Assembly (NCBI GenBank): GCA_902778725.1
Contig: CACYYS010000007.1
Location: 1 to 62,515 of the forward strand
Source: an uncultured Ruminococcus sp.
GTDB lineage: Bacteria > Bacillota > Clostridia > Oscillospirales > CAG-272
Length of the DNA stretch: 62,515 nucleotides
Reading direction: 5' to 3'
A program made the translations under genes and the position numbers. The notes beneath the pieces were generated by a model. It was not told the DNA's origin. It ran no database searches and saw only the letters and a list, made by a program, of their open reading frames with translations. Numbering within the stretch: the first letter of the stretch is position 1; each line of letters opens with the position of its first letter. Below, in pieces: positions 1-7,747 of the stretch.

Positions 1-116
1 CAAACATGGACAACGAGATGATAACACCCCTGCGGTATTTTTTCTCCCCGAATATGATCACGCCCCACCAAATGACGCTGCTTATCATACAAATCCCAGA
101 TTTCTATATTTTGCAT
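1..116 (-). CDS. NUDIX hydrolase, N-terminal fragment cut by window edge
   Basis: The minus-strand frame opens with an ATG at 114-116 behind a GGAG ribosome-binding site 6 nt upstream, and runs off the left edge after 38 complete codons. The visible residues include IWDLYDKQRHLVGRDHIRG and KIPQGCYHLVVHV. This is the characteristic opening of the NUDIX hydrolase subfamily related to isopentenyl-diphosphate isomerase, which hydrolyses nucleoside-diphosphate-linked substrates. The NUDIX box itself would lie beyond the edge, so substrate and activity cannot be judged. It lies downstream of the four-helix-bundle gene on the same strand, with about 60 nt between them. Both are more AT-rich than most of the window. 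The family call comes from recognising the N-terminal pattern only. Confidence 0.75.
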   Translation of the reverse strand, partial: MQNIEIWDLYDKQRHLVGRDHIRGEKIPQGCYHLVVHV

Positions 117-174
117 ATCATTCTCCGCAAATCCCGATTTGTTGAGTTCATTATAGCAGAAAGATGTGGATTTT

Positions 175-531
175 TCAACCTCGGCTATTCTCTTTCGACG
201 TATTGATCGAGGCGATGAGCATTACGCGGATCGAGGCGCAGGCGGCGTCGAGGGATTTATACGTTTCCTCATCGATATAGTTCGTTTTATAAAGCAGTTC
301 GAGCCAATAGCCGGTTTCGTTTGCTTCCTTGAGCGCGATCTGCAGTTTGGAGATGAAATCCAGCTTGCCGTGGGCGTACTGCGCTTCACGGATATTCGCG
401 CCGATACTTGTTCCGCTTCTGCCGATCTGATTTGAAATCACGGTTTCGTGTTTGGATTTGAGGTCTTTGATGAGATTTATTATTTTAACAGCGAAGTCCA
501 TTGACTGAACGGATAATTCATCATTACGCAT
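175..531 (-). CDS. four-helix bundle protein (S23/IVP family)
   Basis: A 118-residue, fully helical protein of the four-helix-bundle family (23S rRNA intervening-sequence protein type, related in fold to the Avd accessory protein of diversity-generating retroelements). Family hallmarks are visible: SMDFAVKIINLIKDLK near the N-terminus, then IGRSGTSIGANIREAQ and a later KEANETGYWLELLYK segment. The biochemical role of free-standing members is not established. The start is placed at the ATG at 531 because GGAGGTG sits 6 nt upstream; a GTG at 540 lies inside that ribosome-binding site. It has its own promoter (551-579), and an array of TAATGAAG units occupies the DNA upstream of that. No reverse transcriptase or rRNA gene is nearby. 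GC content is low compared with the rest of the window, which suggests a mobile or acquired origin. Confidence 0.85.
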   Translation of the reverse strand: MRNDELSVQSMDFAVKIINLIKDLKSKHETVISNQIGRSGTSIGANIREAQYAHGKLDFISKLQIALKEANETGYWLELLYKTNYIDEETYKSLDAACASIRVMLIASINTSKENSRG

Positions 532-550
532 TTTATTCACCTCCGATTTT

Positions 551-579
551 ATAGTATCATATAGTTGTTACGAAATCAA
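551..579 (-). promoter_or_regulatory. promoter of the four-helix-bundle gene
   Basis: Read on the minus strand, TTGATT (574-579) and TACTAT (551-556) are separated by 17 nt, and the start codon lies about 20 nt further down. Confidence 0.55.
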
Positions 580-608
580 GAGAACCGGAGAAATGAGAAA
601 ACCGGAGT

Positions 609-784
609 TAATGAAGACGGCGCAAAGCGCCTAATGAAGTCGTTCGCTTTGCTCACTAATGAAGACGGCAACTCCGTTGCCTAATGAAGCGAAGTCGCCC
701 CGTTCTTTAATTAGCGAACGCAGTGAGCGTCTTCATTAGCGAAGCGTCTTCATTCCTTCATTAGCCCGAAGGGCGACTTCATTG
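609..784. repeat. array of TAATGAAG units with short palindromic spacers, inverted halfway
   Basis: Four direct copies of TAATGAAG start at 609, 632, 657 and 682 (steps of 23, 25 and 25 nt). Four inverted copies (CTTCATT followed by A, C, A or G) then start at 731, 748, 756 and 777. Several spacers are small perfect palindromes: GGCGC-aaa-GCGCC after unit 1, GGCAAC-tcc-GTTGCC after unit 3, and GCCC-gaa-GGGC before the last unit. The array therefore reads as small hairpins nested in one large inverted repeat. It lies between the tRNA-operon terminator and the promoter of the four-helix-bundle gene. Confidence 0.8.
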
Positions 785-813
785 AAAAAGGACTTGCAAT
801 GCAAGTCCTTTTT
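785..813 (-). terminator. terminator of the tRNA operon
   Basis: Near-perfect palindrome with the arms AAAAAGGACTTGCA and TGCAAGTCCTTTTT directly downstream of the tRNA-Cys CCA end. The T-run follows the stem on the minus strand, but the symmetry would let it work in both directions. Confidence 0.8.
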
Positions 814-814
814 C

Positions 815-888
815 TGGAGGCGCCACCCGGAATCGGACCGGGGATGAAGGTTTTGCAGACCTCTGCCTTACCGCTTGGCTATGGCGCC
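815..888 (-). tRNA. tRNA-Cys (anticodon GCA)
   Basis: On the minus strand the acceptor arm GGCGCCA pairs with TGGCGCC, the anticodon loop reads CTGCAAA (anticodon GCA), the T-arm holds GGTCCGATTCC, and the 3' end carries discriminator T with an encoded CCA. Last gene of the five-gene tRNA operon. Confidence 0.96.
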
Positions 889-914
889 GGATATGATTTT
901 GTAGAGGATAGAAA

Positions 915-947
915 TTCACGGACACGGTTTGCGGCCGTGTCCGTGAA
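915..947 (-). other. strong stem-loop between tRNA-Gly and tRNA-Cys
   Basis: Perfect 13-bp arms, TTCACGGACACGG and CCGTGTCCGTGAA, enclose a 7-nt loop. There is no T-run, so this is more likely a processing or folding element of the tRNA precursor than a terminator. Confidence 0.6.
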
Positions 948-949
948 AC

Positions 950-1025
950 TGGAGCGGATTACGGGGCTCGAACCCGCCACCTCCACCTTGGCAAGGTGGC
1001 GCTCTACCAAATGAGCTAAATCCGC
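950..1025 (-). tRNA. tRNA-Gly (anticodon GCC)
   Basis: Minus strand: acceptor GCGGATT pairs with AATCCGC, the D-arm reads TAGCTCATTTGGTAGAGC, the anticodon stem CCACC/GGTGG carries loop TTGCCAA (anticodon GCC), the T-loop GGTTCGAGCC is present, and CCA is encoded after discriminator T. Confidence 0.97.
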
Positions 1026-1081
1026 ATATGGAATAACAAAGAGCAAACGTGTTGCCGCGCCGCCTGATCCTGTTATTCCGA

Positions 1082-1157
1082 TGGTGCCTCCGGTCGGAAT
1101 CGAACCAACGACACGGGGATTTTCAGTCCCCTGCTCTACCAACTGAGCTACAGAGGC
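1082..1157 (-). tRNA. tRNA-Phe (anticodon GAA)
   Basis: Minus strand: acceptor GCCTCTG, D-arm TAGCTCAGTTGGTAGAGC, anticodon stem GGGGA/TCCCC with loop CTGAAAA (anticodon GAA), T-loop GGTTCGATTCC, and encoded ACCA end. Confidence 0.97.
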
Positions 1158-1168
1158 GTGAAGGGAAA

Positions 1169-1245
1169 TGGCGACCCGGATGGGGCTCGAACCCACGACC
1201 TCTAGCGTGACAGGCTAGCGCTCTAACCAGCTGAGCTACCGGGCC
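1169..1245 (-). tRNA. tRNA-Asp (anticodon GTC)
   Basis: Minus strand: acceptor GGCCCGG, D-arm TAGCTCAGCTGGTTAGAGC, anticodon stem CTAGC/GCTAG with loop CTGTCAC (anticodon GTC), T-loop GGTTCGAGCCC, and encoded GCCA end. Confidence 0.97.
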
Positions 1246-1267
1246 ACTTGGCTGCCTCACAGGCAAG

Positions 1268-1343
1268 TGGTGGGAACAATAGGGCTCGAACCTATGACCC
1301 CCTGCTTGTAAGGCAGGTGCTCTCCCAGCTGAGCTATGCTCCC
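1268..1343 (-). tRNA. tRNA-Val (anticodon TAC)
   Basis: Minus strand: acceptor GGGAGCA, D-arm TAGCTCAGCTGGGAGAGC, anticodon stem CCTGC/GCAGG with loop CTTACAA (anticodon TAC), T-loop GGTTCGAGCCC, and encoded ACCA end. First gene of the tRNA operon. Confidence 0.97.
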
Positions 1344-1377
1344 TAAAATAACAGACCGCTCGTTCAGCGGCTTTGTT

Positions 1378-1406
1378 ATTATAACATAGGGCTTTTTGTT
1401 TGTCAA
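1378..1406 (-). promoter_or_regulatory. consensus promoter of the tRNA operon
   Basis: On the minus strand a perfect TTGACA (1401-1406) and a perfect TATAAT (1378-1383) are 17 nt apart. The -10 box lies about 35 nt upstream of tRNA-Val, as expected for a strong stable-RNA promoter. Confidence 0.9.
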
Positions 1407-1548
1407 CATTTTTTTCGGATTTTTTCGGATTTTTTTCCGCGCCCCGGAGAACACGGAAAAGCAAAAAGCAAAAAGGCCGAAAACTGCCGCGATCACCGGT
1501 AAAAAGCAAAAAAGAATCGCGTATTTGAAAGAAAAAACCGTTTTTTTC

Positions 1549-1577
1549 TTGACTATCCCGCTCCCGCGCGCTAAAAT
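1549..1577 (+). promoter_or_regulatory. promoter of the zinc-ribbon membrane protein gene
   Basis: TTGACT (1549-1554) and TAAAAT (1572-1577) with 17 nt between. The leader that follows contains a small stem-loop, ATAAAGG/CCTTTAT, at about 1583-1610, upstream of the ribosome-binding site. Confidence 0.7.
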
Positions 1578-1644
1578 AAGCATAAAGGTCTTGCGCGGCA
1601 AACCTTTATCCTTAATTTATTTATTATACAGGAGGTACCCGCAA

Positions 1645-2235
1645 ATGAAGTGTCCTTACTGCGCGCAGGAGATCCCGGACGGATCCCGTTTTTGCCCGGA
1701 GTGCGGCCGCTCGCTGGCTGAACAGCCCGCCGTCGCGACAGCCCCCCCGCGTGAGGAGCCGCAGGCTTCCTATCAGCAACCTCCCTATCAGCAGCCCGCT
1801 CCCGAACCCGCTCCCGCCGCGCCCGCACCTTGGACGCCGGCGCTCAAGCTGCCGACCGACCGCGGACTTGCCAAGTTCTTCTTCCTCTCCCTGATCACGC
1901 TCGGTATTTACGGCATCGTCGTGCTCAGCCGCGTCTCCACAGAGATCAACATCACCGCGAGCCGCTATGACGGAAAGCGGACGATGCACCTCTTTGCCAT
2001 GGCGATGCTGGCGCCGGTCACCCTCGGGATCTACGCCTGGGTCTGGGAACATCAGTTCAGCCAGCGCGTCGGCGACGAGGCGAGACGCCGCGGAATGGCT
2101 ACCACCTTCGGCGCGAAGACCTTCTGGCTCTGGAGCGTCCTCGGCTCGCTGATCATCGTCGGCCCGTTCGTCTATACCCACAAGCTCTTCAAGACCTTCA
2201 ACTACATCAACGACAGCTACAACCGGATCGGTTGA
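1645..2235 (+). CDS. zinc-ribbon DUF4234-type membrane protein
   Basis: A 196-residue protein. It opens with a zinc ribbon (CPYC at residues 3-6 and CPEC at about 17-20), continues with a Pro/Gln/Ala-rich linker (about 28-65), and ends in a membrane domain with several hydrophobic segments of DUF4234 type (FFFLSLITLGIYGIVVL, then LAPVTLGIYAWVWEHQF and SVLGSLIIVGPFVYTHK). Its function is unknown; such proteins are common single-gene membrane proteins in Clostridia. The start is the ATG at 1645, because GGAGGT lies 8 nt upstream at 1631-1636; the frame is open further upstream but without a ribosome-binding site. It is a monocistronic unit between its own promoter (1549-1577) and a terminator (2245-2275). 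Confidence 0.8.
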   Translation: MKCPYCAQEIPDGSRFCPECGRSLAEQPAVATAPPREEPQASYQQPPYQQPAPEPAPAAPAPWTPALKLPTDRGLAKFFFLSLITLGIYGIVVLSRVSTEINITASRYDGKRTMHLFAMAMLAPVTLGIYAWVWEHQFSQRVGDEARRRGMATTFGAKTFWLWSVLGSLIIVGPFVYTHKLFKTFNYINDSYNRIG

Positions 2236-2244
2236 GACAAAACG

Positions 2245-2275
2245 AAAAAGCCCTTCTCCGGAAGGGCTTTTTTTT
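2245..2275 (+). terminator. terminator after the zinc-ribbon gene
   Basis: Stem AAAAAGCCCTTC / GAAGGGCTTTTT with a TCCG loop and a run of eight T. The symmetry suggests it also ends transcription of the converging flavin reductase gene. Confidence 0.85.
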
Positions 2276-2304
2276 ATGCGTTTTTCGCTTTTCCCGGCTC
2301 CGGA

Positions 2305-2898
2305 TCATCCCCGCTTGCCGCGGGGGCTGCCTCCCCGCTTCTTTTTGCCGGCGGAAACGCCGATATGCGCCAGTTTTTTGCCGAGGGCGTAGTAATCCCC
2401 GTGGAGGAACGCCGTCAGCTCCGCGCGCTCCATATGCAGCGCGTTTTTCTCGTCAAAGAGGCTCTCCTCGGCGTCGACCGCGACGATCTCGCAAAGAAAC
2501 AGATCGTGAGAGCCGAGGCGCCGCACCTCCCGCACCCGGCACTCGAGCGCGAGCGGACACTCCGCGATCACGGGAGCGCCGACCTCCCTGCCCTCTTCCG
2601 CGGTGAAGCCGCAGGCGGCGAACTTGTCGACCTTTGCGCCGGTATAGGTGCCGCACCAGTCCGCCTCCCGCACAAGGGAAGCGGGCACGGGATGCAGGAC
2701 CAGCTCCTTTGTCTCCGAGATCAGCGCGTGGGACCGGCGCGAGGGACGGACGGAAACGTACGCCATCGGCGGCGCGGTGCAAACCGTGCCAGTCCAGGCG
2801 GCGGTAAAGACGTTTGCCCGGCCGTCCGCGCCCCGGCAGGTGACCAGCACGACCGGAAGCGGTCCGAGCTGCGCCGAGCCCTTCATCGAGATCTTCAC
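2305..2898 (-). CDS. flavin reductase family protein
   Basis: A 197-residue protein of the flavin-reductase-like, FMN-binding split-barrel family (DIM6/NTAB). Such proteins use reduced FMN or pass electrons from NAD(P)H to flavin. Typical stretches are PVVLVTCRGADGRANVFTAA at the N-terminus, MAYVSVRPSRRSHALI for the flavin-contacting strand, and the CPLALECRV strand in the middle. The C-terminus ends in an unusual Lys/Arg/Gly-rich tail of about 15 residues. The start codon overlaps the stop of the YbaK-type gene by 4 nt, so the two are translationally coupled and probably cotranscribed from about 3.5 kb. Substrate and partner are unknown. Confidence 0.85.
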   Translation of the reverse strand: MKISMKGSAQLGPLPVVLVTCRGADGRANVFTAAWTGTVCTAPPMAYVSVRPSRRSHALISETKELVLHPVPASLVREADWCGTYTGAKVDKFAACGFTAEEGREVGAPVIAECPLALECRVREVRRLGSHDLFLCEIVAVDAEESLFDEKNALHMERAELTAFLHGDYYALGKKLAHIGVSAGKKKRGGSPRGKRG

Positions 2899-3374
2899 GC
2901 TTCGTCCCCCGGCAGTTTGGTCACGTCGACCCAGCAGACCGGCCGGACGACCCGCTCCAGCTCCGGCAGAGTCAGACGGACGGCGCTGCTCGTCGTCCCC
3001 GCCGCGGGATAGACGGTATCAAAGCGCCGGAGACTTTCATCCAGATAGATCTCCGTCCCCTCCGCGGGCGCAAAGGGGCAGACGGCGCCGCAGGGATACC
3101 CCGTGCGCGCCTCGGTCTCCTCCCGCCGCAGCATCTCCGCCTTGGCGCCGAAAAACATCTTGTACTTTTTGTTATCCACGCGCGCGTCGCCCGCCGCGAC
3201 GATCAGCACGGTCTTCCCCCGCACCGAGAACGCCAGCGTCTTTGCGATATGCTCCGGCTTGCAGCCGATCGCCTGCGCGGCCTCTCCCACCGTTGCGCTC
3301 GACTCGGAGAACTCCAGGATCCGCCCCTCCAGTCCGTAAGGGGCGAGCGCCGCTTTTACTTTTTCGATATTCAT
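2895..3374 (-). CDS. YbaK/EbsC family aminoacyl-tRNA deacylase
   Basis: A 159-residue single-domain protein of the YbaK/EbsC/ProX superfamily, whose members hydrolyse mischarged aminoacyl-tRNAs such as Cys-tRNA(Pro). The diagnostic lysine is in KTLAFSVRGKTVLIVAAGD (about residues 44-62), followed by the VDNKKYKMFF segment and the GCGAVCPF-like block (GYPCGAVCPFAPAEG). Length is normal for a free-standing deacylase. The substrate cannot be assigned from sequence. It is the upstream partner of the flavin reductase, with a 4-nt overlap. A possible promoter lies at 3483-3510. Confidence 0.85.
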   Translation of the reverse strand: MNIEKVKAALAPYGLEGRILEFSESSATVGEAAQAIGCKPEHIAKTLAFSVRGKTVLIVAAGDARVDNKKYKMFFGAKAEMLRREETEARTGYPCGAVCPFAPAEGTEIYLDESLRRFDTVYPAAGTTSSAVRLTLPELERVVRPVCWVDVTKLPGDEA

Positions 3375-3482
3375 CTAATATACCCTTTCCGCTGCACGGC
3401 CCGGCGCGATCCTTCCCCGTTCCCCGGAGATCATCCGGACGAAAACGGCTTGTTTCCGCGCTTTTTCGCGGTCGTGACAACT

Positions 3483-3510
3483 TTTATATGATTTCATTGT
3501 TATCAAACAA
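3483..3510 (-). promoter_or_regulatory. possible promoter of the YbaK-flavin reductase pair
   Basis: Minus strand TTGTTT (3505-3510) and TATAAA (3483-3488), 16 nt apart. The -35 side lies in an imperfect palindrome, TCAAAC-aatta-GTTTGA (3503-3519), that touches the stop codon of rluD. The match is moderate. Confidence 0.4.
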
Positions 3511-4443
3511 TTAGTTTGACATTTGTCGAAGTATCTCGAGGATCCGCTCAAAATTCGGGGGGAGCGGCGAGGTAAAGCGCATCTTCTCCCCCGTTGCGGG
3601 GTGGATCAGCTCCAGTTCCTTTGCGTGCAAAAGCTGCCCGGGGAGCAGGTCCTTGTGCAGCGTCTCAAACCTGCCGGGCGCGCCGCCGTAAACGCGGTCC
3701 CCCATCAGCGGATGACCGACCGAGGAGAGGTGGACGCGGATCTGGTGCGTACGTCCGGTCTCCAGCTCGAGCCGGAGGAAAGTCCAGCCGGGGTAGCGCT
3801 CCAGCACGGTGTAGCGGGTGGCGGCGCTGCGGCCCTTATCCGCGGGGACGACCGCCATCTTCTTCCGGTTCTTCGGACTGCGGCCGATCGGTTTGTCGAT
3901 CCTGCCGCTGTCGGCGGGAAAGCCGCCGGCGGCGACGGCGAGGTAAACGCGGTGCATCGTTTTATCCTTGAGCTGGGCGGAAAGCGCGAGATGCGCCCTG
4001 TCGTTCTTTGCAACGGCGATCAGACCGCTCGTCTCCTTATCGATCCGGTGGACGATGCCGGGGCGGAGCTCCCCGCCGATCCCCGAAAGCGAGTCCCCGC
4101 AATGGGCGAGCAGAGCGTTGACCAGCGTGCCGTCCGGGTTGCCCGCCGCGGGATGGACGACCATCCCGGCGGGCTTGTTGACGATCACGAGATCCGCGTC
4201 TTCATAGACGATATCCAGCGGGATCTCCTCCGGTCTCGCCGCGGCGGGGACGGGCGGCGGCGGATCGAGCTCCACGCTCTGCCCCGCGGAGACGCGGACG
4301 TTTTTGCCGGCGGGGGAGCCGTCAAGCAGCACTCTCCCCTCCCCGATATGCCGGGCGGCGAGGCTGCGGCTGATCTCCGCCGCCTGCGCCAGATACAGAT
4401 CGAGGCGCATCCCCTCCTGCGCCTCGTTTACGGTATATTTCAC
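3511..4443 (-). CDS. rluD: RluD-family 23S rRNA pseudouridine synthase
   Basis: A 310-residue enzyme of the RluA/RluD family that converts specific uridines of 23S rRNA to pseudouridine. An S4 RNA-binding domain occupies about residues 10-75 (MRLDLYLAQAAEISRSLAARHI). The catalytic block follows, with the signature HRIDKETSGLIAVAKN containing the catalytic Asp, then GRTHQIRVHLSSVGHPLMGD. The start is the GTG at 4441-4443, which overlaps the lspA stop in a GTGA arrangement and has GGAGG 7 nt upstream; a longer frame exists but has no support. It is the last gene of the large minus-strand block. The specific target position (RluD-type or another RluA-family type) is not certain. Confidence 0.92.
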   Translation of the reverse strand: MKYTVNEAQEGMRLDLYLAQAAEISRSLAARHIGEGRVLLDGSPAGKNVRVSAGQSVELDPPPPVPAAARPEEIPLDIVYEDADLVIVNKPAGMVVHPAAGNPDGTLVNALLAHCGDSLSGIGGELRPGIVHRIDKETSGLIAVAKNDRAHLALSAQLKDKTMHRVYLAVAAGGFPADSGRIDKPIGRSPKNRKKMAVVPADKGRSAATRYTVLERYPGWTFLRLELETGRTHQIRVHLSSVGHPLMGDRVYGGAPGRFETLHKDLLPGQLLHAKELELIHPATGEKMRFTSPLPPNFERILEILRQMSN

Positions 4444-4955
4444 GGTCCATCCTCCGTTTCTGCGGGGGACGGGGGCGTCTTTTTCCCCTTCCCTGCCCCG
4501 CGGGAAGCGGGAAGATCGACGAACAGCACCCACACAAACAGCAAAACGGCGCCGACGGTGACAAAAGAGTCCGCCGCGTTGAAAACGGCGAAATGGATCA
4601 GCACAAAGTCGACAAAGTCCACGACGTATCCCATCAGGACGCGGTCGATCATATTGCCGAGCCCGCCGGCGATCACCAGGACTATCCCCCAGCGCGCAAG
4701 CGGGTGGAGAGAGTCCCTTTTGCGGAGGAAAAAGACGAAGAGCGCAACGATCGCCACCGCCGACACGACAAGAAAGACCCAGCGCTTATCCTGGAGGATG
4801 CCGAAGGCGGCGCCGCGGTTCTCCACGTACGTGAGCTGCAGCGCCCCGGGGATCAGGACAAAGGAGGAGGCGCCGCGCAAAAAGGTGACGGCGAGCCATT
4901 TGGTCAGCTGATCGAGCCAGACGCAAAGGACGATGACGAGAAGATAGGGAAACAT
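4440..4955 (-). CDS. lspA: lipoprotein signal peptidase (signal peptidase II)
   Basis: A 171-residue, four-helix membrane aspartyl protease that removes the signal peptide of prolipoproteins after lipid attachment. Both catalytic aspartates are visible in GGLGNMIDRV and FNAADSFVTVGAVLL, and the conserved ENRGAAFGILQ motif is intact. The C-terminal tail is rich in Pro, Gly and Lys. The start is the ATG at 4955, because GGAGG lies 6 nt upstream; the ATG at 4979 has no ribosome-binding site. It overlaps rluD by 4 nt and follows ileS, which is the usual Gram-positive order. Several lipoproteins in this window would be its substrates. Confidence 0.95.
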   Translation of the reverse strand: MFPYLLVIVLCVWLDQLTKWLAVTFLRGASSFVLIPGALQLTYVENRGAAFGILQDKRWVFLVVSAVAIVALFVFFLRKRDSLHPLARWGIVLVIAGGLGNMIDRVLMGYVVDFVDFVLIHFAVFNAADSFVTVGAVLLFVWVLFVDLPASRGAGKGKKTPPSPAETEDGP

Positions 4956-4984
4956 CGGATCCTCCGTGGTTTGTGACATTCGGC

Positions 4985-5025
4985 GCGCCGTCCGCCTTGC
5001 CGGCGGACGGCGCTTCTTTTTTTAT
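4985..5025 (+). terminator. plus-strand (antisense) terminator between lspA and ileS
   Basis: Arms GCGCCGTCCGCC and GGCGGACGGCGC with a 5-nt loop, followed on the plus strand by TTCTTTTTTT. The T-run faces away from the direction of the flanking genes, so it would stop antisense transcription, while the minus-strand RNA only gains a stem-loop. Confidence 0.5.
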
Positions 5026-7722
5026 TTGCCGAGTACGGCGCGGCAGCGGGGGCAGAGTTTTCCCTCTCCGTCGGCGCTCGTCTCCGTCGAGTTCATCCAG
5101 CAGCGGTCGCACTTCTCGCCCGGGGCGATCTCCACCTTGACGGCGAGCGCTGCCCCTTCGATCGCCTCGGTATGATCGGGCATCGCGTCGGCGAGCGCGC
5201 AATCGGAGACGATGAAGATCTTGCGGAGCGTGTCGGCGTCAAAGGAGCGGAGGAGCGCGTCCGCCTCCTTATCGGCGGTGTAGACGGTGATCTTGGCCTC
5301 AAGGGACTTGCCGATCGTCTTTTCCGCGCGGGCGAGCTCCAGCGCCTTCATCACGTCGTCGCGCAGTTCAAAGAGACGGTCGAAGCGCGTCTCCTCCGTC
5401 TGGTCCTCCTCGAGGACGGGATCGTACGCGGGCATATCGGCGAGCAGGACGTGGTCGGTCCGCTCCTCCGGCGTGTGGGGCATCGCGCCCCAGATCTCAT
5501 TGGAGGTAAAGGCGAGGATCGGCGCGAGGAGCCGCGTGATCGCGCTGAGGACCCGGTACATCGCGGTCTGCGCGCTGCGGCGCTCGCGCGAGGTCCTGCC
5601 GCTGCAGTAGAGGCGGTCCTTGGTGATGTCGATATACAGCTTGGAAAGCTCCACGGTGCAGAAGTCGTTGATCCCGTGGTAGACGGTATGGAACTCGTAG
5701 CGGTCGTACGCCTCGCGGCAGGTGCGGACGAGGCGGTTGGTCTTTGCGAGGATCCAGCGGTCGAGCGGGAGCATATCCGCAACGGCGACCTGATCCCGCG
5801 CGGGATCGAAGTCGCTGCCGCCGTCCCCGAGGTTTGCGAGCAGGATGCGCGCGGTGTTGCGGATCTTGCGGTAGGTCTCGGAGAGCTGACCGAAGATCGC
5901 GTCGCTGACGCGGACGTCCACCCGGTAGTCGCTGGAGGCGACCCAGAGACGGACGAGATCGGCGCCGTATTTGGGGATCAGCTCGGAGGGCGATACGGAG
6001 TTGCCGAGGGACTTGTGCATCTGCTTCCCTTCTCCGGCCGCCCTCGAGATAGAGGTCCGCCGGGAAGCGGTGATGCTCCCTCTCCAGAACGGAGAAATGC
6101 GTGGAGCCGGAATCAAACCACCCGTCGAGGGTGTCGGTCTCCTTGGTGAAGCGCTTGCCGCCGCAGTGCGGGCAGACGAAGCCGTCCGGCAGAAGGGCAG
6201 CCGCCTCCCGCTCGAACCAGGCGTTCGAGCCCTCCTCCGCGAAGATCGCGGAGACGCGGTCGATCGTCTCCCCGGTACAGACGGGCTTGCCGCAGTCCTC
6301 GCAGTAAAAGACGGGGATCGGAAGGCCCCAGTGACGCTGGCGGGAGATGCACCAGTCGGCGCGCTCGCGCACCATCTGGATCATCCGCTCCTCGCCCCAG
6401 GCGGGGAGCCAGTCGACCTTGCGGCACGCGTCCGTCGCGGCGTCGCGGAACGCGGCGACCGAGCAGAACCACTGCGGGGTCGCGCGGAAGATGACGGGCG
6501 ATTTGCAGCGCCAGCAATGGGGGTAGGAGTGCGTCAGCTCCTCGGAGGCGAAGAGGGCTCCGCTCTCCTTCAGATCGGCGAGGATCGCCTCGCCGGATTC
6601 GGCGTAATAAAGTCCGGCGTACTTGCCGGCGTCCGCGGTCTGATAACCGCGGTCGTCCACGGGAACGATGATATCGATCCCGTAGGCCATGCAGGTGCGG
6701 TAGTCGTCCGCGCCGAAGCCGGGCGCGGTATGGACGCAGCCGGTGCCGCTGTCCATCGTGACGTATTCGGCGTTGAGAAGGACACTCTTCCGGTCAAGGA
6801 AGGGATGCGCCGCCTCCATGAACTCCAGTTCCTTGCCGGAGAGGGTGGCGAGGATCTCCTTTGCCTCAAGGCCGCCCGCCTTCATCGTTTTTTCCAGGAG
6901 CGCCTCGGCGACGATATAGTTCTTCCCGTCGGAGGCGCGGGCGACGACGTAGCTTTCGCGCGGATGGACGGCGATGGCGACGTTGCCGGGGAGGGTCCAG
7001 GTGGTCGTGGTCCAGATCACGAAATAGGTATCCTCCGGGGAGATCCCGGGGAGACGCCCCTTGTCGTCGGTCAGACGGAACTTGACGTAGATCGAGGTGC
7101 AGGGATCGTCCTGATACTCGATCTCCGCCTCCGCGAGAGCGGTCTCGTCCTTCGGGCACCAGTAGACGGGCTTGAGGCCCTTATAGATGTAGCCGGCCCC
7201 GTACATCTTGCCGAAGACCTTGACCTCCCGCGCCTCCATCTCGGGGGACATGGTGAGGTAGGGGTGCGCCCAGTCGCCGACGACGCCGAGCCGGCGGAAC
7301 TCCTCCATCTGCACGTCGACAAAGTGCCGGGCGAACGCCTCGCAGGCACGGCGGAACTCCGGGATCGTCATCTTCTTGCGGTCGAGCTTGTTCTTTTTGA
7401 TGATCGCGCTCTCGATCGGCATCCCGTGGTTGTCCCAGCCGGGAACGTAGGGAGCGCAGTAACCGGTCATCGCCTTGTACTTGATGATAAAATCCTTGAG
7501 GATCTTGTTCATCGCCGTCCCCATATGGATCCCGTTGTTGGAGAAGGGGGGACCGTCGTGCAGGATGAACATGGGGTTGTCCCTGTTCTTTTCCAGCAGC
7601 TTGTGATAGAGATCGGCCTCGTCGTCACGGCGGAGCATCTCCGGCTCGCGTGCGGGGAGGTTCGCGCGCATCGAAAACGCGGTTTTGGGAAGGTTCAGAG
7701 TGTTTGTGTAATCGGCGGACAT
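5022..7722 (-). pseudogene. ileS: isoleucyl-tRNA synthetase, interrupted by an internal deletion with frameshift
   Basis: Class I isoleucine-tRNA ligase. The N-terminal part (7722 to about 6040) carries the HIGH region (HDGPPFSNNGIHMGT), the editing domain and the start of the core. The C-terminal part continues in another frame from about 6038 to 5022 with KQMHKSLGNSVSPSELI (KMSKS region), the tRNA-binding domain and a zinc finger (CDRC and CPRC). Around 6036-6042 the frame changes directly after DLYLEG. About 35 residues that the family always has here, including the SDQxRGWF motif that contacts the adenylate, are absent. The two parts plus the missing stretch would give the usual length of about 930 residues. 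As written the gene cannot make an active enzyme. In an essential gene this suggests an assembly error, or loss covered by another ileS elsewhere. No T-box precedes it. Confidence 0.85.
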
Positions 7723-7747
7723 GATACTCTCCTGTCGTATATGGATT

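Noticed and set aside
6..206. Plus-strand frame of 66 codons at the left end
   Set aside because: It is the opposite strand of the NUDIX N-terminus and the end of the four-helix-bundle gene, without a ribosome-binding site.
175..531. Diversity-generating retroelement (Avd-like protein)
   Set aside because: No reverse transcriptase, template repeat or variable repeat is seen within the window.
609..784. CRISPR array
   Set aside because: The constant part is only 7-8 nt, the spacers are palindromic, the second half is inverted, and no cas gene is present.
7723..7747. T-box upstream of ileS
   Set aside because: Only 25 nt separate ileS from divIVA, so no leader RNA fits.
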